Position numbers and translations under genes: made by a program. The notes beneath the pieces are model-generated. The model did no database searches. It was not told the DNA's origin and worked only from the letters and a program-made list of their open reading frames with translations. A DNA stretch of 54,264 bases from an uncultured Eubacteriales bacterium (lineage in GTDB: Bacteria; Bacillota; Clostridia; Oscillospirales; Oscillospiraceae). Position 1 is the first letter of the stretch. Each line of letters starts with the position of its first letter. This document shows positions 24,722 through 34,144 of this stretch, piece by piece. Location of the stretch: assembly GCA_949283375.1 (NCBI GenBank), contig CASDSM010000034.1:1-54264 (forward strand), written 5' to 3'.

Positions 24722-25750
24722 GTGGTGACCATCAAAATGATTTCCGAGCGCTGCGGACTGTCCATTGCGGCGGTCTCCAAGGCGCTCAACGGCCAGCCGG
24801 GCATCAGCGCGGAGAAGGCGGAGCAGGTGCGGCAGGTGGCGCGGGAGATGGGCTATTATCCCAACGCGGCGGCGCGGACGCTCAAGACCAACCGCAGCCA
24901 CAACATCGGCGTCCTCTTCCAAGACCAGCTCTCTCACGGGCTGTTCTCCGTCATTCTGGAGGCGGCGCGCGCCCAGGCGGAGCGCTACGGCTACGATATG
25001 ACCTTTTTGAGCAGCAATATCAGCGACCTGCACATGGGCTACTATGAGCACGCGAAATACCGCCAGTGCGACGGGGTGCTGATCGTCCAGGGCGACTTCT
25101 CCAGCCCCAGCCTGCAGCGCCTGGCGGAGAGCGAGCTGCCGGTGGTCTCCATCGACCATGTCTACAACGGCCGCACGGCGATCGTGAACGACAACGCCGG
25201 GAGTATGGAACAGGTGGTCCGCTATCTCCACGACGAGATGGGCCACGAGCGCATCGCCTTTATCCACGGCGAGGACGGCGATGTGACCCGCCAGCGTCTG
25301 GCGGGCTTCCACCGGGGCTGCCTCGCCTGCGGCATCGAGGCGCCGGACGAGTATATCGTCCCCGCCGTCTATGCCAGGCCGAAGGCCTCCGGCCTTGCCA
25401 CGCGGCGGCTTCTGGACGCGTGGGTGCGCCCCACCTGCATCCTCTATCCGGACGATATGGCCTATCTGGGCGGGCTGGCCGAGCTGGAGAGCCAGGGCCT
25501 GTCCGTCCCGGAGGATATGAGCTGCTTTGGCTATGACGGCATCCATCTGGCCAGCGTGCTCCGCCCGCAGCTGGCCACCTACCGCCAGGATGCCGAGCGG
25601 ATGGGCCGGGAGGCGGCAGACCAGCTCATCAGCGCCATCGAGCGCCCCAAGATCTATCTGCCGCAGACCATCCGCGTCACCGGGACCATCCAGCCGGGGG
25701 CAACGGTGAAAAAGAGGACCCGCGGGGCGGAGGAGACCCGGCCTGCCTGA
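24722..25750 (+). CDS. LacI/GalR-family transcriptional repressor
   Basis: The protein has 342 residues from the GTG at 24722 (the adjacent GTG at 24725 is equally possible) behind AGGAGGGCGG. The HTH reads VTIKMISERCGLSIAAVSKALNG, with the hinge GYYPNAAARTLKTNRS. The periplasmic-binding-like effector domain (about 60-335) starts HNIGVLFQDQLSHG. It sits between a GH95-GH1 operon and a phosphorylase-transporter operon, and matching operators lie near both promoters, so it probably represses both until the imported sugar binds. Confidence 0.95.
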   Translation: MVTIKMISERCGLSIAAVSKALNGQPGISAEKAEQVRQVAREMGYYPNAAARTLKTNRSHNIGVLFQDQLSHGLFSVILEAARAQAERYGYDMTFLSSNISDLHMGYYEHAKYRQCDGVLIVQGDFSSPSLQRLAESELPVVSIDHVYNGRTAIVNDNAGSMEQVVRYLHDEMGHERIAFIHGEDGDVTRQRLAGFHRGCLACGIEAPDEYIVPAVYARPKASGLATRRLLDAWVRPTCILYPDDMAYLGGLAELESQGLSVPEDMSCFGYDGIHLASVLRPQLATYRQDAERMGREAADQLISAIERPKIYLPQTIRVTGTIQPGATVKKRTRGAEETRPA

Positions 25751-25784
25751 AATTGCATCCGAGACAAGAGCGGAGGAGAGGACC

Positions 25785-28688
25785 ATGTACTACACCTATG
25801 AGAGAGCCCGGACCCAGACGCTGACCGCCGGGGATCGGATCGCCCAGCGCTTTCCGGAGCTGCCGGCCGGTGGCGCGCTGGATGCGGAGTTCCTGTCGGC
25901 AGACCGGGCCGAGGCCATTGGCTTTGCGGGCCTGCCCTTTGACGCGCCCATCTGCGCCCACCTGATGAACCGCCCGGAGGTGGCGGACTACCTCGCCGGT
26001 CAGGTGGGGAGCGGCCTCTTCTGGCACGCGGAGGACGGCATCCACTTTGCCTCGGCGGAGGGGGAGCAGCCCCTGCCGCGCGCGGTGGCGGAGGCGGCGG
26101 AGGAGGTCTACCGCCGCGTCCTCGCCAGCCCGGGCACGCTTAACGAGCGCGGCGAGCTGCTGCTGGACCTGAAGGCCTACCCCGTCGGCCCGCACTACCC
26201 CGTCAATCTCCTGCTCGGGGACCGGTCGGGCTACCCCTATCCGCTGTGCACCACCCCCAAGAGCGCCCTGGACGCCCTGGGGCGCGGCTCCTTCCGCGGC
26301 GTGGGCGGGCAGCAGATCCTCGCCACCCGCTGTGTGCTCGCCCTGGAGGAGAACGGCGAGCCCGCCAACCGGCAGTTCTATCTGGTGGAGGACGGGCGGC
26401 AGATCTTCTACTCCGCCAATGTGCGGGAAAACGTCGCCTCCGCCACCTGCCTGCACAGCCAGAACCGCAGCGTGATCGCCTACCGGACCGAGTGCGGCCT
26501 GGAGATCCGCCGGACCATCTTCCTCCTCCCGCAGGAGGACGGGATGCCCACCGCCGTCGAGGCGCAGCGGGTGGAAATCGTCAACCACTCCGGCCGGGCG
26601 CGGCGGCTGAAGATCGTGATGACCGGCGTGTTCGGCATCACCGGGCCGGTCACCATCGCCAACGACGTGGTCTTTGCCAATATCGTCGTTGAGAGCGAGC
26701 TGTTTTATCGAAATGGCCGCCCGGCCGCCCTCGCCCTGCACCATCAGCCGGTGGAGCACCTGGGGGAGAAGCGCTTTGCCGCCCTCCTCTGCCGGGGGGA
26801 GACGATGAATGAGTTCTGCACCAGCCAGTCCGACTTTGTCGGCAGCGGCTCGCTGGAGCACCCCGAGCTCCTCTCCCGCCTCCCCAGCCGGTACAGCCGG
26901 AAGAACAGCCCCTTTTTTGCGCTTGCGAAAACGTTTAACTTGCCGGAAAACGGCACGGAGACGGTGGATGAGCTGGTCGGGATGCTGGAGACGGAGGGGG
27001 ACGTGATGGCCCCCTTTGACGGGGCGCTGCACCGCCTGCTGGAGAAATACGCCCGCCCCGCCGCCCTGGGCGAGACGCTGGCGCGGGTGGTGGACTTCTG
27101 GGACCGCTACCCTGCCTATCTGACGCCGGAGATCGGGGACGAGCGCTTTACCGCCTACGTCAGCCACAACCTGCCCTTCCAGGTGCTCTATCAGACCTAT
27201 GTCTCCCGCGCCTTTGCCTGGACGCAGAAGTCCTACCGGGAGACGGGATTCCGGGAGATCCAGGACATCTACGCCTCGATGTACTACCTCAGCGCGATGG
27301 GGAAGAACGATCTGGTGAAGGACCTGATCTCCAACTGGGTCCGCAGCGTCTTTCGGATGGGCTACGCCTATCACGACTTCACCTTCCAGGGCAAGGAGCC
27401 GGGCGACTGCTCGGACGATCAGCTCTGGCTGGTCCCGGCGGTCTACCGCTACGTCACCCTCACCGGAGACCGGCAGTTCCTGCTCGAGAGCTTCCCGGTG
27501 GCGGGGGAGGAGGGGGCGGTGCGCCCCCTCTGGGAGACGCTGATGAGCATCCTCACCTACAGCGGCTGCATCTCCGTCGGGCGGCACGGCCTGCCCCTGC
27601 TGGACAAGGCGGACTGGAACGATGCGCTGCGCCTGGACCATGTGGTGATGAAGGGGCCGGAGAAGGAGGCGCGCTACCGCCGCCAGATCGCGGAAAAGGG
27701 GCAGAGCTATGGCGCGCCGCTGGAGAGCGAGCTGAGCGAGAGCGTGATGAACGCCTGCCTGCTCAAGATCGCCGCCGGCCAGGTGGCCGCCATGGCCCCC
27801 GGCATCGGCAGGGACGCCGACGGCGCCTGGGCGGCAACGCTTGCGCGCCGGGTGGAAGAGAACATGCAGCGGCACGCCTGGAAGGGGGACTTCTTTGCCC
27901 GCTGCCTCATCAACGACGACCGCAGCTATACCTACCTCGGCGCGGGGGGCGACGGGCTGGCCCACGACCCCTCCCACCCCGGCACCTACTTCCTCAACTC
28001 CTACAGCTGGTCCATCCTCGCCGGTGTGGCGACGGAGGAGCAGATCGCCATCATGCTCGGCCGGGTGCGGGAGTACCTCCAGACGGAGGCGGGGCTCAAG
28101 CTGTGCACCATCGTGGCATATGGGCGGCTGGGCATCAGCGGCGGCAGCGCCCTCTATTTCCCCGGCGACCGGGAGAACGGCGGCGTGTTCAAGCACGCGG
28201 CGATGATGGCCACCGTCGCCTCCCTCCAGGCGGCCAAGTGGGTGAAGAGCGAGGCGCTGGCCCGCGACCTCATCGCCCTGGCGGACTTCATGATCGCGCG
28301 CACCGTGCCCTACGCCACAATGGACCGGCCCTATGTCCTCAAGGGGAACCCGCGCTTCTGCACCCAGTACAACAACAGCGAGACGGGGGAGAACATCGGG
28401 CCGATGCTCTCCGGCACCGCCTCCTGGCTCACGCTGGCCATCTACGAATTCCTTGGCCTGGATGTGACGGACGATGCGCTCCGCCTGACCCCGGTGCTGC
28501 TGCCGGGCCGGGCGCGCATGGGCTATCGCCTCCGGCTGGAAGATACCACGATCGAGGTGGAGATCACCGGCAGCGCCGGACGCTTCCGCCCGGGCGAGGG
28601 GACGGAGTATCTGCTCGACGGGGAAAAGGCCGGTCAGACCGTCCCGCGCCCGCATGGGGGGACGCACCGGCTGGAGATCCGTCTCTGA
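25785..28688 (+). CDS. GH94-like glycoside phosphorylase
   Basis: The 967-residue cytoplasmic protein has an N-terminal beta-sandwich (about 60-430) and an (alpha/alpha)6 barrel. The catalytic-acid motif ADWNDAL lies at residues 609-615, with later FPGDRENGGVFKHAAM and a GTASWLTLAIYEFLG stretch as in cellobiose-phosphorylase relatives. Such enzymes split beta-glucosides with phosphate, yielding a sugar-1-phosphate and saving ATP. The related GH149 and GH161 beta-1,3-glucan phosphorylases cannot be excluded, and the substrate is unknown. GGAGGAGAG precedes the ATG. An exact copy of the operator core lies inside at 26927-26941. Confidence 0.85.
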   Translation: MYYTYERARTQTLTAGDRIAQRFPELPAGGALDAEFLSADRAEAIGFAGLPFDAPICAHLMNRPEVADYLAGQVGSGLFWHAEDGIHFASAEGEQPLPRAVAEAAEEVYRRVLASPGTLNERGELLLDLKAYPVGPHYPVNLLLGDRSGYPYPLCTTPKSALDALGRGSFRGVGGQQILATRCVLALEENGEPANRQFYLVEDGRQIFYSANVRENVASATCLHSQNRSVIAYRTECGLEIRRTIFLLPQEDGMPTAVEAQRVEIVNHSGRARRLKIVMTGVFGITGPVTIANDVVFANIVVESELFYRNGRPAALALHHQPVEHLGEKRFAALLCRGETMNEFCTSQSDFVGSGSLEHPELLSRLPSRYSRKNSPFFALAKTFNLPENGTETVDELVGMLETEGDVMAPFDGALHRLLEKYARPAALGETLARVVDFWDRYPAYLTPEIGDERFTAYVSHNLPFQVLYQTYVSRAFAWTQKSYRETGFREIQDIYASMYYLSAMGKNDLVKDLISNWVRSVFRMGYAYHDFTFQGKEPGDCSDDQLWLVPAVYRYVTLTGDRQFLLESFPVAGEEGAVRPLWETLMSILTYSGCISVGRHGLPLLDKADWNDALRLDHVVMKGPEKEARYRRQIAEKGQSYGAPLESELSESVMNACLLKIAAGQVAAMAPGIGRDADGAWAATLARRVEENMQRHAWKGDFFARCLINDDRSYTYLGAGGDGLAHDPSHPGTYFLNSYSWSILAGVATEEQIAIMLGRVREYLQTEAGLKLCTIVAYGRLGISGGSALYFPGDRENGGVFKHAAMMATVASLQAAKWVKSEALARDLIALADFMIARTVPYATMDRPYVLKGNPRFCTQYNNSETGENIGPMLSGTASWLTLAIYEFLGLDVTDDALRLTPVLLPGRARMGYRLRLEDTTIEVEITGSAGRFRPGEGTEYLLDGEKAGQTVPRPHGGTHRLEIRL
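26927..26941 (+). promoter_or_regulatory. Intragenic copy of the LacI operator
   Basis: GAAAACGTTTAACTT is identical over 15 bases to the GH95 operator (24481-24495). It lies in an AT-rich island inside the very GC-rich phosphorylase gene, encoding KTFNL. Confidence 0.4.
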
Positions 28689-28913
28689 TCCGCGGCGGTA
28701 CAAGGCAGACCATCCGCCCCGCGCGCACGGCGGGCGGATACAGAAGAGAGAGGAGGGGAAGACCACCAGAACCCCGTTGGGCGGAGACCGGCGCGCGCCG
28801 GTCCCCGGATGCGGCATGAGACGGGGATGGTCCAATTGGAACCGACCGGAGCTGGTCCGCGCGCGCGGAGAGACGCGCGATGGGCCACCAGAAGAAGATT
28901 TGGAGGAACGTTC
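28689..28913 (+). other. Intercistronic region with GC-rich hairpins
   Basis: No gene is seen. ATCCGCCC (28712-28719) pairs with GGGCGGAT (28732-28739), and ACCGGCGCGCGCCGGT (28787-28802) is a perfect 16-bp palindrome. These may stabilise or process the mRNA between the phosphorylase and the transporter genes. Confidence 0.5.
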
Positions 28914-30362
28914 ATGACCAGCACAAAAGCGATTGCGCGTCCGGCGGGCAGCAAGCTCTATCTGCTCCACCGGATCGCCATCCTGGCCGCCTGCGCGGGG
29001 GTGTTCTACCCGGCGCTCAGCCCGGCCCGGATCACCACAGCCATCAGCCAGTATACCTCCCTGCTGACCTCCGCCATCTCCTGGTCCTCTCTGACGAGCG
29101 GACTGAGCCGGGCCCTGAACAGAGGATACCTGGCGACGAGCACCTTCCAGCTGCTGATGGTGGCCAGCATCGTCTGCCTGGTGGGTGTCATCCTCAGTGC
29201 CGTCGGCGGCTGTATGTCGGCCGGCAATACCCGGATGAAGCGCAAGGGGCTGCGCTTTCCCATCATCGGCTCGCTCCTGATGTTTGCGGGCCTGGCGGGG
29301 ATCTATGTGTCCTACACCCAGATCGTGGCGGCGGACTACTCCAGAGCGCCCGCATATTTCCCGATGGGCTTCTGGTTCTATCTCGTCTTGGCCGTTGTCA
29401 TCCTGGCGACCAGCCTCATCGAGCTGGTCCGCGGCAAGGGGGCTGTCCTGGAGCCCAAGATGGAGATGCTGGAGGACTATCACCTCTTCCTGCTCTTCCT
29501 GCCCATTCTGGCACTGGCCTTCGTGTTCTGCTACCTGCCCCTGTGGGGCTGGCGGTACGCCTTCTTCGACTACACGGCCGGCGGAACGCTGAGCATGGAG
29601 AACTTCGTGGGCCTGCGGTGGTTCACCTACCTCTTTGAGAACGAGGCCACGCGCAACGATCTGCTCCGGGTGCTCAAGAACACGCTGGCCATCAGCGGCA
29701 TCAATATCATCACCCTCTGGCTGCCGATGGTCTTTGCCATCCTGCTCACCCAGGTCAACAGCAAGCGGTTCCGCCGCGTGGTCCAGACCCTGACGACGAT
29801 CCCCAACTTCCTGGGCTGGGTCATCGTCTACGCCATCGCCGTGGCCCTCTTCTCCACCACCGGCTTTGTCAACGGCTTTTTGACCAACATTCTGGGCACG
29901 CCCTCCGATGTCAACTGGCTGATGGATTCCAGCCATATGTGGCTCAAGATGTGGCTGTGGGGCACCTGGAAGGGAGTCGGCTGGAGCGCCATCGTCTATA
30001 TCTCCTCCATCTCGGGCATTGACCCGACGCTCTACGAGGCGGCGACGATGGACGGCGCCGGGCGCTTTGCCAAGATCTGGAATGTGACCATTCCCCAGCT
30101 GATGCCCACCTTCTTCGTCATGCTCCTCATGGGCATTGCGGGTATCCTGTCCAACGGCCTGGACCAGTACCTGGTGTTCTCCAACGCCGCCAATGGCAGC
30201 GCGATCGAGGTGCTGGACCTGTATGTCTACAACCTGGGCATTGGCAGCGGCCAGATCTCCATGTCCACCGTCATCGGCATGGCGAAATCCATCGTCAGCG
30301 TCATTCTGCTCTTCGCGGCCAATACCTTCTCCAAGAAGGTGCGCGGCGAGAGCATCATCTGA
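28914..30362 (+). CDS. Sugar ABC transporter permease (LplB type) with N-terminal membrane extension
   Basis: The protein has 482 residues from the ATG at 28914 behind TGGAGGAACG. The C-terminal about 300 residues are a normal LplB/UgpA-like permease with the coupling loop YEAATMDGAGRFAKIWNVTIP. Unlike typical 290-320-residue relatives, it carries an extra N-terminal region of about 180 residues with about four hydrophobic segments (near 20-40, 75-102, 115-135 and 145-165). The next gene is the partner permease, 14 bp downstream. No ATPase is present in this locus. Confidence 0.92.
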   Translation: MTSTKAIARPAGSKLYLLHRIAILAACAGVFYPALSPARITTAISQYTSLLTSAISWSSLTSGLSRALNRGYLATSTFQLLMVASIVCLVGVILSAVGGCMSAGNTRMKRKGLRFPIIGSLLMFAGLAGIYVSYTQIVAADYSRAPAYFPMGFWFYLVLAVVILATSLIELVRGKGAVLEPKMEMLEDYHLFLLFLPILALAFVFCYLPLWGWRYAFFDYTAGGTLSMENFVGLRWFTYLFENEATRNDLLRVLKNTLAISGINIITLWLPMVFAILLTQVNSKRFRRVVQTLTTIPNFLGWVIVYAIAVALFSTTGFVNGFLTNILGTPSDVNWLMDSSHMWLKMWLWGTWKGVGWSAIVYISSISGIDPTLYEAATMDGAGRFAKIWNVTIPQLMPTFFVMLLMGIAGILSNGLDQYLVFSNAANGSAIEVLDLYVYNLGIGSGQISMSTVIGMAKSIVSVILLFAANTFSKKVRGESII

Positions 30363-30376
30363 GGAGGTGGGCGAAT

Positions 30377-31315
30377 ATGGCACAGACAACCAGAAAAATC
30401 GCAAAGGCCCGCCAGACCGCCATGGGCATCGAGTACAAGACCACGGTGGGGGACAAGATCTTCATGGTCTTTGACGTCCTGTTTTTCTCGCTCTTTGCGT
30501 TTATCTGCATTTTCCCCTTCTACTATATCCTGATCAACACAATCTCGGACAACAGCCTGGTGAACTCCGGCGCGATCACGCTGGTGCCGCAGGGGATTCA
30601 TTTCTCCAACTATATTTCGCTGCTGAGCGTGTCCGACTTTATCAACTCCATCGGTGTCACGATCTCCCGCACCATCCTCGGCACCGCCCTGATGGTACTG
30701 GCCTCCGCCTTTGCCGGGTACCTGACCACGAAGCATCGGATGTGGCACCGGAGCCTCTGGTATCGTGTCTTGGTTATTACCATGTACTTCAACGCCGGCC
30801 TGATCCCCACCTATCTGAATATGATGGGCCTGGGACTGACGGACAACTACCTGGGCTATATCCTGCCCGGCATTGTGGCGCCGTACAACATCATCCTGAC
30901 CAAGACCTACATCGAGTCCATTCCCGGAGAGCTTCAGGAGAGCGCCTATATTGACGGCGCGAGCACGATGCAGGTGTTTACCAAGATCATTCTGCCCTTG
31001 GCAAAGCCCATCCTGGCTACCATCGCCGTATTTGGCGCCGTGGCCAACTGGAACTCCTTCCAGGACTCCCTGATCTACATGGCAAACTCTCCCGAGCTGT
31101 ACACCCTGCAGCACCGGCTGTATGTCTACCTGAACACCTCCTCGAACCTGGCCAGCGCGATGCAGTCGGGCAACGCTGTCTCCGCATCCAGCCTGAATAC
31201 CAAGGTGATCCAGTACACCATCTCCATGGTGACGGTCATTCCAATCGCAATGGTCTATCCCTTTATGCAGCGCTACTTTGAAGAGGGCATCATGCTGGGC
31301 GCTGTCAAGGGCTGA
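30377..31315 (+). CDS. Sugar ABC transporter permease (LplC/YtcP type)
   Basis: This 312-residue permease has six TMs (first near 30-50). The EAA loop is ESAYIDGASTMQVFTKIILPLAKP and the C-terminus PFMQRYFEEGIMLGAVKG, a family hallmark. GAGGAGGTG precedes the start. It pairs with the upstream LplB-type protein and the downstream lipoprotein as an oligosaccharide importer in the YtcP/LplC group, which includes complex-polysaccharide (Lpl/Yte-type) transporters. Confidence 0.95.
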   Translation: MAQTTRKIAKARQTAMGIEYKTTVGDKIFMVFDVLFFSLFAFICIFPFYYILINTISDNSLVNSGAITLVPQGIHFSNYISLLSVSDFINSIGVTISRTILGTALMVLASAFAGYLTTKHRMWHRSLWYRVLVITMYFNAGLIPTYLNMMGLGLTDNYLGYILPGIVAPYNIILTKTYIESIPGELQESAYIDGASTMQVFTKIILPLAKPILATIAVFGAVANWNSFQDSLIYMANSPELYTLQHRLYVYLNTSSNLASAMQSGNAVSASSLNTKVIQYTISMVTVIPIAMVYPFMQRYFEEGIMLGAVKG

Positions 31316-31339
31316 TCATATCATGAAAGGAAGTGCAGT

Positions 31340-33181
31340 ATGAAAAAGATGAAAAAGCTCCTGTCTCTGCTGCTGGCGCTGGCCATGGTCCTCTCCCTGG
31401 CCGCCTGCGGCGGGACGAGCGCCCAGAGCAGCGGCGATGACAGCGGCGGCGGCGCGGACGAAGGCGCCGGCGCGCCCGCCGTCGCGGTGGAGCAGGGCGC
31501 CGGGACGGACGATCCCTACTACCTCACCGGCATCGAGCGCAGCGAGGAGACGGTCACCCTGACGGTCTACTCCCAGGTGGCCAACTACTCCGGCACCCTG
31601 ACCGGATGGGCGGCGACGCTGCTCAAGGACCTGTTCAATGTGGAATTCAACATCATCCCGGTCACCGACGGCACCTGGGAGACCCGCGTGGAGAGCGGCG
31701 ACCTGGGCGATCTGATCATCTTTGGCTCGGTGGGCGAGCAGTTCCAGACTGCGGTGAACAACAACCTGCTGTTTTGCTGGGACGATGAGGACCTGCTGAC
31801 CAACTACGGCGGCTACATCGCCGCCAACTACGCCGACGCCCTGGAGCGCAGCCGCGATGCGGCCGGGGACGGCGGCCTCTACGGCATCCCCAACCAGGTG
31901 GCCACCGAGGATGGCATCGGCGAGTTCTCCTACGCCTGGGAGCTGCGCTGGGACCTCTACAAGGAGCTGGGTTATCCGGAGATCTCCAGCCTGGACGACC
32001 TGCTCCAGGTGCTCATCGACATGAAGGCCATTGAGCCCACCGACGACAACGGCAACCCGACCTATGCCCTCAGCCTCTTCGGCGACTGGGACGGCAACGG
32101 CCCGCTGATGTTTGCCACTTGCCTGGTCACGATGCTCTATGGTGTGGACCACGACATCCTCAAGCTGGGAACCTATGACTACACCACCGACACCTACACT
32201 GGCTATCTGGAGGAGGAAAGCCCCTATATTGAGGCGCTGCGCTTCCTGAACCAGCTCTATCAGAACGACCTGATCGACCCGGACTCCATGACCAACACCT
32301 GGGCTGAGTTCGAGGCGAAGGCTCAGGCCGGCGGAACGCTCTTTGCCGAGCAGGCCTTTATGGGCAGCGAGAAGTACAATACCGAGGCGCATATGTCCGA
32401 AGGCAAGTATATGGCCAGCATCCAGCCCGGCAGCGTCACCAACTACGTTGACGAGGTTTCCACCAGCGGCAGCAGCTATCTGTGGGCGATCGGCGGAAAT
32501 TGCGAGTATCCCGAGCTGGTCATGCAGATCATCAACTGGCTCTATACCCCCGAGGGCGCGATGACCTTCAACTCCGGCCTGCGCGGCCTGATGTGGGACT
32601 ATGACGAGAACGGCAGCAGCATGCTCACCGACGTGGGCCTGGCCTGCCAGACCGATGGCTCCTATGACCTGAGCGGCACGGAGTGGACCTCTCCTTACAC
32701 CGGTGAGACCTATACCTTGAACAACACCTATGTGGACGGCAGCTGCCAGTGGAACAGCCAGACGATGTCCCCCTATGTGAACAATCCTGACTCCGTTGAG
32801 GGCGAGACATTCAGCAAGAAGACCTGGACCAGCTACATTGATGCCACCATGGACTACGATATCGTTCATGACTGGCAGGAGACCACCGGCTATGAGACGC
32901 AGCAGGCCTATCTGGCGGACCAGACCTACAACATCAAGCCGGCGGCGGCCAACAACTTCATTATGGACGAGGGTTCTACTGAGCTGAAGTTGGTTGTGGA
33001 GCAGGTCTCCGGCAGCATCAACAAGTACTCCTGGCAGGCCATCTACGCCGCCAGCGACGCGGAGTTTGACAGCATTATCGATACCATGCAGTCTGAGTGC
33101 GCCGCCTACGGCTATGACCAGGTGCTTGAGTGGTACCGCGGCCAGGCGGAGATCCTGGCGGACACCATCGCCCAGGGCTGA
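31340..33181 (+). CDS. Sugar ABC transporter substrate-binding lipoprotein (LplA type)
   Basis: The protein has 613 residues with lipobox LAAC (modified Cys23) and a Ser/Gly/Asp linker. A large type of solute-binding domain (SBP_bac_1, LplA/YtcQ branch) follows. Its length of over 500 residues fits binding proteins for long or branched oligosaccharides. Asn/Tyr/Trp-rich segments such as NNTYVDGSCQWNSQ likely line the sugar site. AAGGAAGTGCAG precedes the ATG. Three hairpins downstream separate it from yesL and probably boost its mRNA level. Confidence 0.93.
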   Translation: MKKMKKLLSLLLALAMVLSLAACGGTSAQSSGDDSGGGADEGAGAPAVAVEQGAGTDDPYYLTGIERSEETVTLTVYSQVANYSGTLTGWAATLLKDLFNVEFNIIPVTDGTWETRVESGDLGDLIIFGSVGEQFQTAVNNNLLFCWDDEDLLTNYGGYIAANYADALERSRDAAGDGGLYGIPNQVATEDGIGEFSYAWELRWDLYKELGYPEISSLDDLLQVLIDMKAIEPTDDNGNPTYALSLFGDWDGNGPLMFATCLVTMLYGVDHDILKLGTYDYTTDTYTGYLEEESPYIEALRFLNQLYQNDLIDPDSMTNTWAEFEAKAQAGGTLFAEQAFMGSEKYNTEAHMSEGKYMASIQPGSVTNYVDEVSTSGSSYLWAIGGNCEYPELVMQIINWLYTPEGAMTFNSGLRGLMWDYDENGSSMLTDVGLACQTDGSYDLSGTEWTSPYTGETYTLNNTYVDGSCQWNSQTMSPYVNNPDSVEGETFSKKTWTSYIDATMDYDIVHDWQETTGYETQQAYLADQTYNIKPAAANNFIMDEGSTELKLVVEQVSGSINKYSWQAIYAASDAEFDSIIDTMQSECAAYGYDQVLEWYRGQAEILADTIAQG

Positions 33182-33197
33182 GCCTCGTACCTCTTCC

Positions 33198-33318
33198 GGC
33201 AGATGACCGCATCTGCCACGGATGGCGGGGAGGTTCTGCCAGCCGTCCCCGCCATCCCACGACCCCTCCTGAGCCCCTCCGCCCGGCGGCGATACGCCCT
33301 TCTCTTTGGCTGCCGGGC
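33198..33318 (+). other. Three consecutive hairpins after the binding-protein gene
   Basis: GGCAGATG/CATCTGCC (33198-33217), GATGGCGGGG/CCCCGCCATC (33221-33256) and GCCCGGCGGC/GCTGCCGGGC (33281-33318). None has a good T-run, which fits partial termination or 3'-end protection of the upstream message. Confidence 0.55.
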
Positions 33319-33374
33319 GGGGCGGGGGCGGGAGGGCGCTCCCACCGGCGCACATCCGAGGAAAGGAGAAGGCC

Positions 33375-34028
33375 ATGAAGCTGACCATCGACTCCCCCAT
33401 CATTCAGAAGGGGATCCGCATCACCAATCTGCTGCTGCTCAATCTCTACTGGGTGATCGGCTGCCTCCCCGTCGTGACCGCCGGGGCATCCACCATCGCC
33501 GCCTTCTCCGTCACATTGAAGATGGTGGAGGACCGGGAGGAGCCGGGCATCACCCGGCAATTCTGGTCCGCCTATCTCCAGAATCTGCGCCACGGCATCC
33601 CGCTGACCGTGCTGTGCGGGGCGGTGGCCTATATCTGCTGGCTGTACTGGCAGCTCTTCGCCGCCCTGGAGGATGGCCTCGGCTTTCTGCTCATGGCCCT
33701 GGTGCTCATCGTCCTCACCGTCTATCATGGGCTCTACCTCTGCCCGATCGAGGCGCGGTATGACAACCGCCTCCTGCAAAATCTGAACAACGCCCGGCGC
33801 ATTTTCAGCCGGTTTTTCCTCAAAAGCCTGGGGCTGCTGTGTACCCTGGTCATCCAGGTGCTCCTCTTCACCCAGGTGAGCGCTCTGCTGCTCTATATCG
33901 GCCTCTTCTGTCTGCCGGTGCTGATGATCTACACCACCAGCCGGACGGTGATGCCCATCTTCCGCCAGCTCGAGCGCGACGGCCGCGCCGACGATGGCTT
34001 TGCCGTGGGCGCGAGCGTCTACGACTGA
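33375..34028 (+). CDS. YesL-like (DUF624) membrane protein
   Basis: The protein has 217 residues from the ATG at 33375 behind GAAAGGAGAAG. There are about five TMs, starting with ITNLLLLNLYWVIGCLPVVTAG, the DUF624 signature (LNLLWLLCSLPVVTxGAS type). YesL-type genes routinely sit in Lpl/Yte-type sugar-transport operons; their molecular role is not established, and a helper role in transport or its regulation is usually assumed. Confidence 0.9.
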   Translation: MKLTIDSPIIQKGIRITNLLLLNLYWVIGCLPVVTAGASTIAAFSVTLKMVEDREEPGITRQFWSAYLQNLRHGIPLTVLCGAVAYICWLYWQLFAALEDGLGFLLMALVLIVLTVYHGLYLCPIEARYDNRLLQNLNNARRIFSRFFLKSLGLLCTLVIQVLLFTQVSALLLYIGLFCLPVLMIYTTSRTVMPIFRQLERDGRADDGFAVGASVYD

Positions 34029-34144
34029 CCTCCACTCACTGCGGCGCTGCGCCGCTCTCTCCTGAATATTGACCACAACGCCCGCGGACCGGAGCTGCCG
34101 GACGCGGGCGAAACGATTCATTGACGAACGAGGTGCATTGCAGT

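Noticed and set aside
28634-28954. Minus-strand and alternate-frame ORFs across the gap between the phosphorylase and the permease
   Set aside because: They lack ribosome sites and family patterns; the gap is better described as hairpin-rich intercistronic DNA.
25677-30404. A 1575-codon open frame on the minus strand opposite the phosphorylase and permease genes
   Set aside because: It is a GC-rich shadow. The product is full of low-complexity Gly/Arg/Ala/His, matches no family, and the opposite strand has strongly supported genes.
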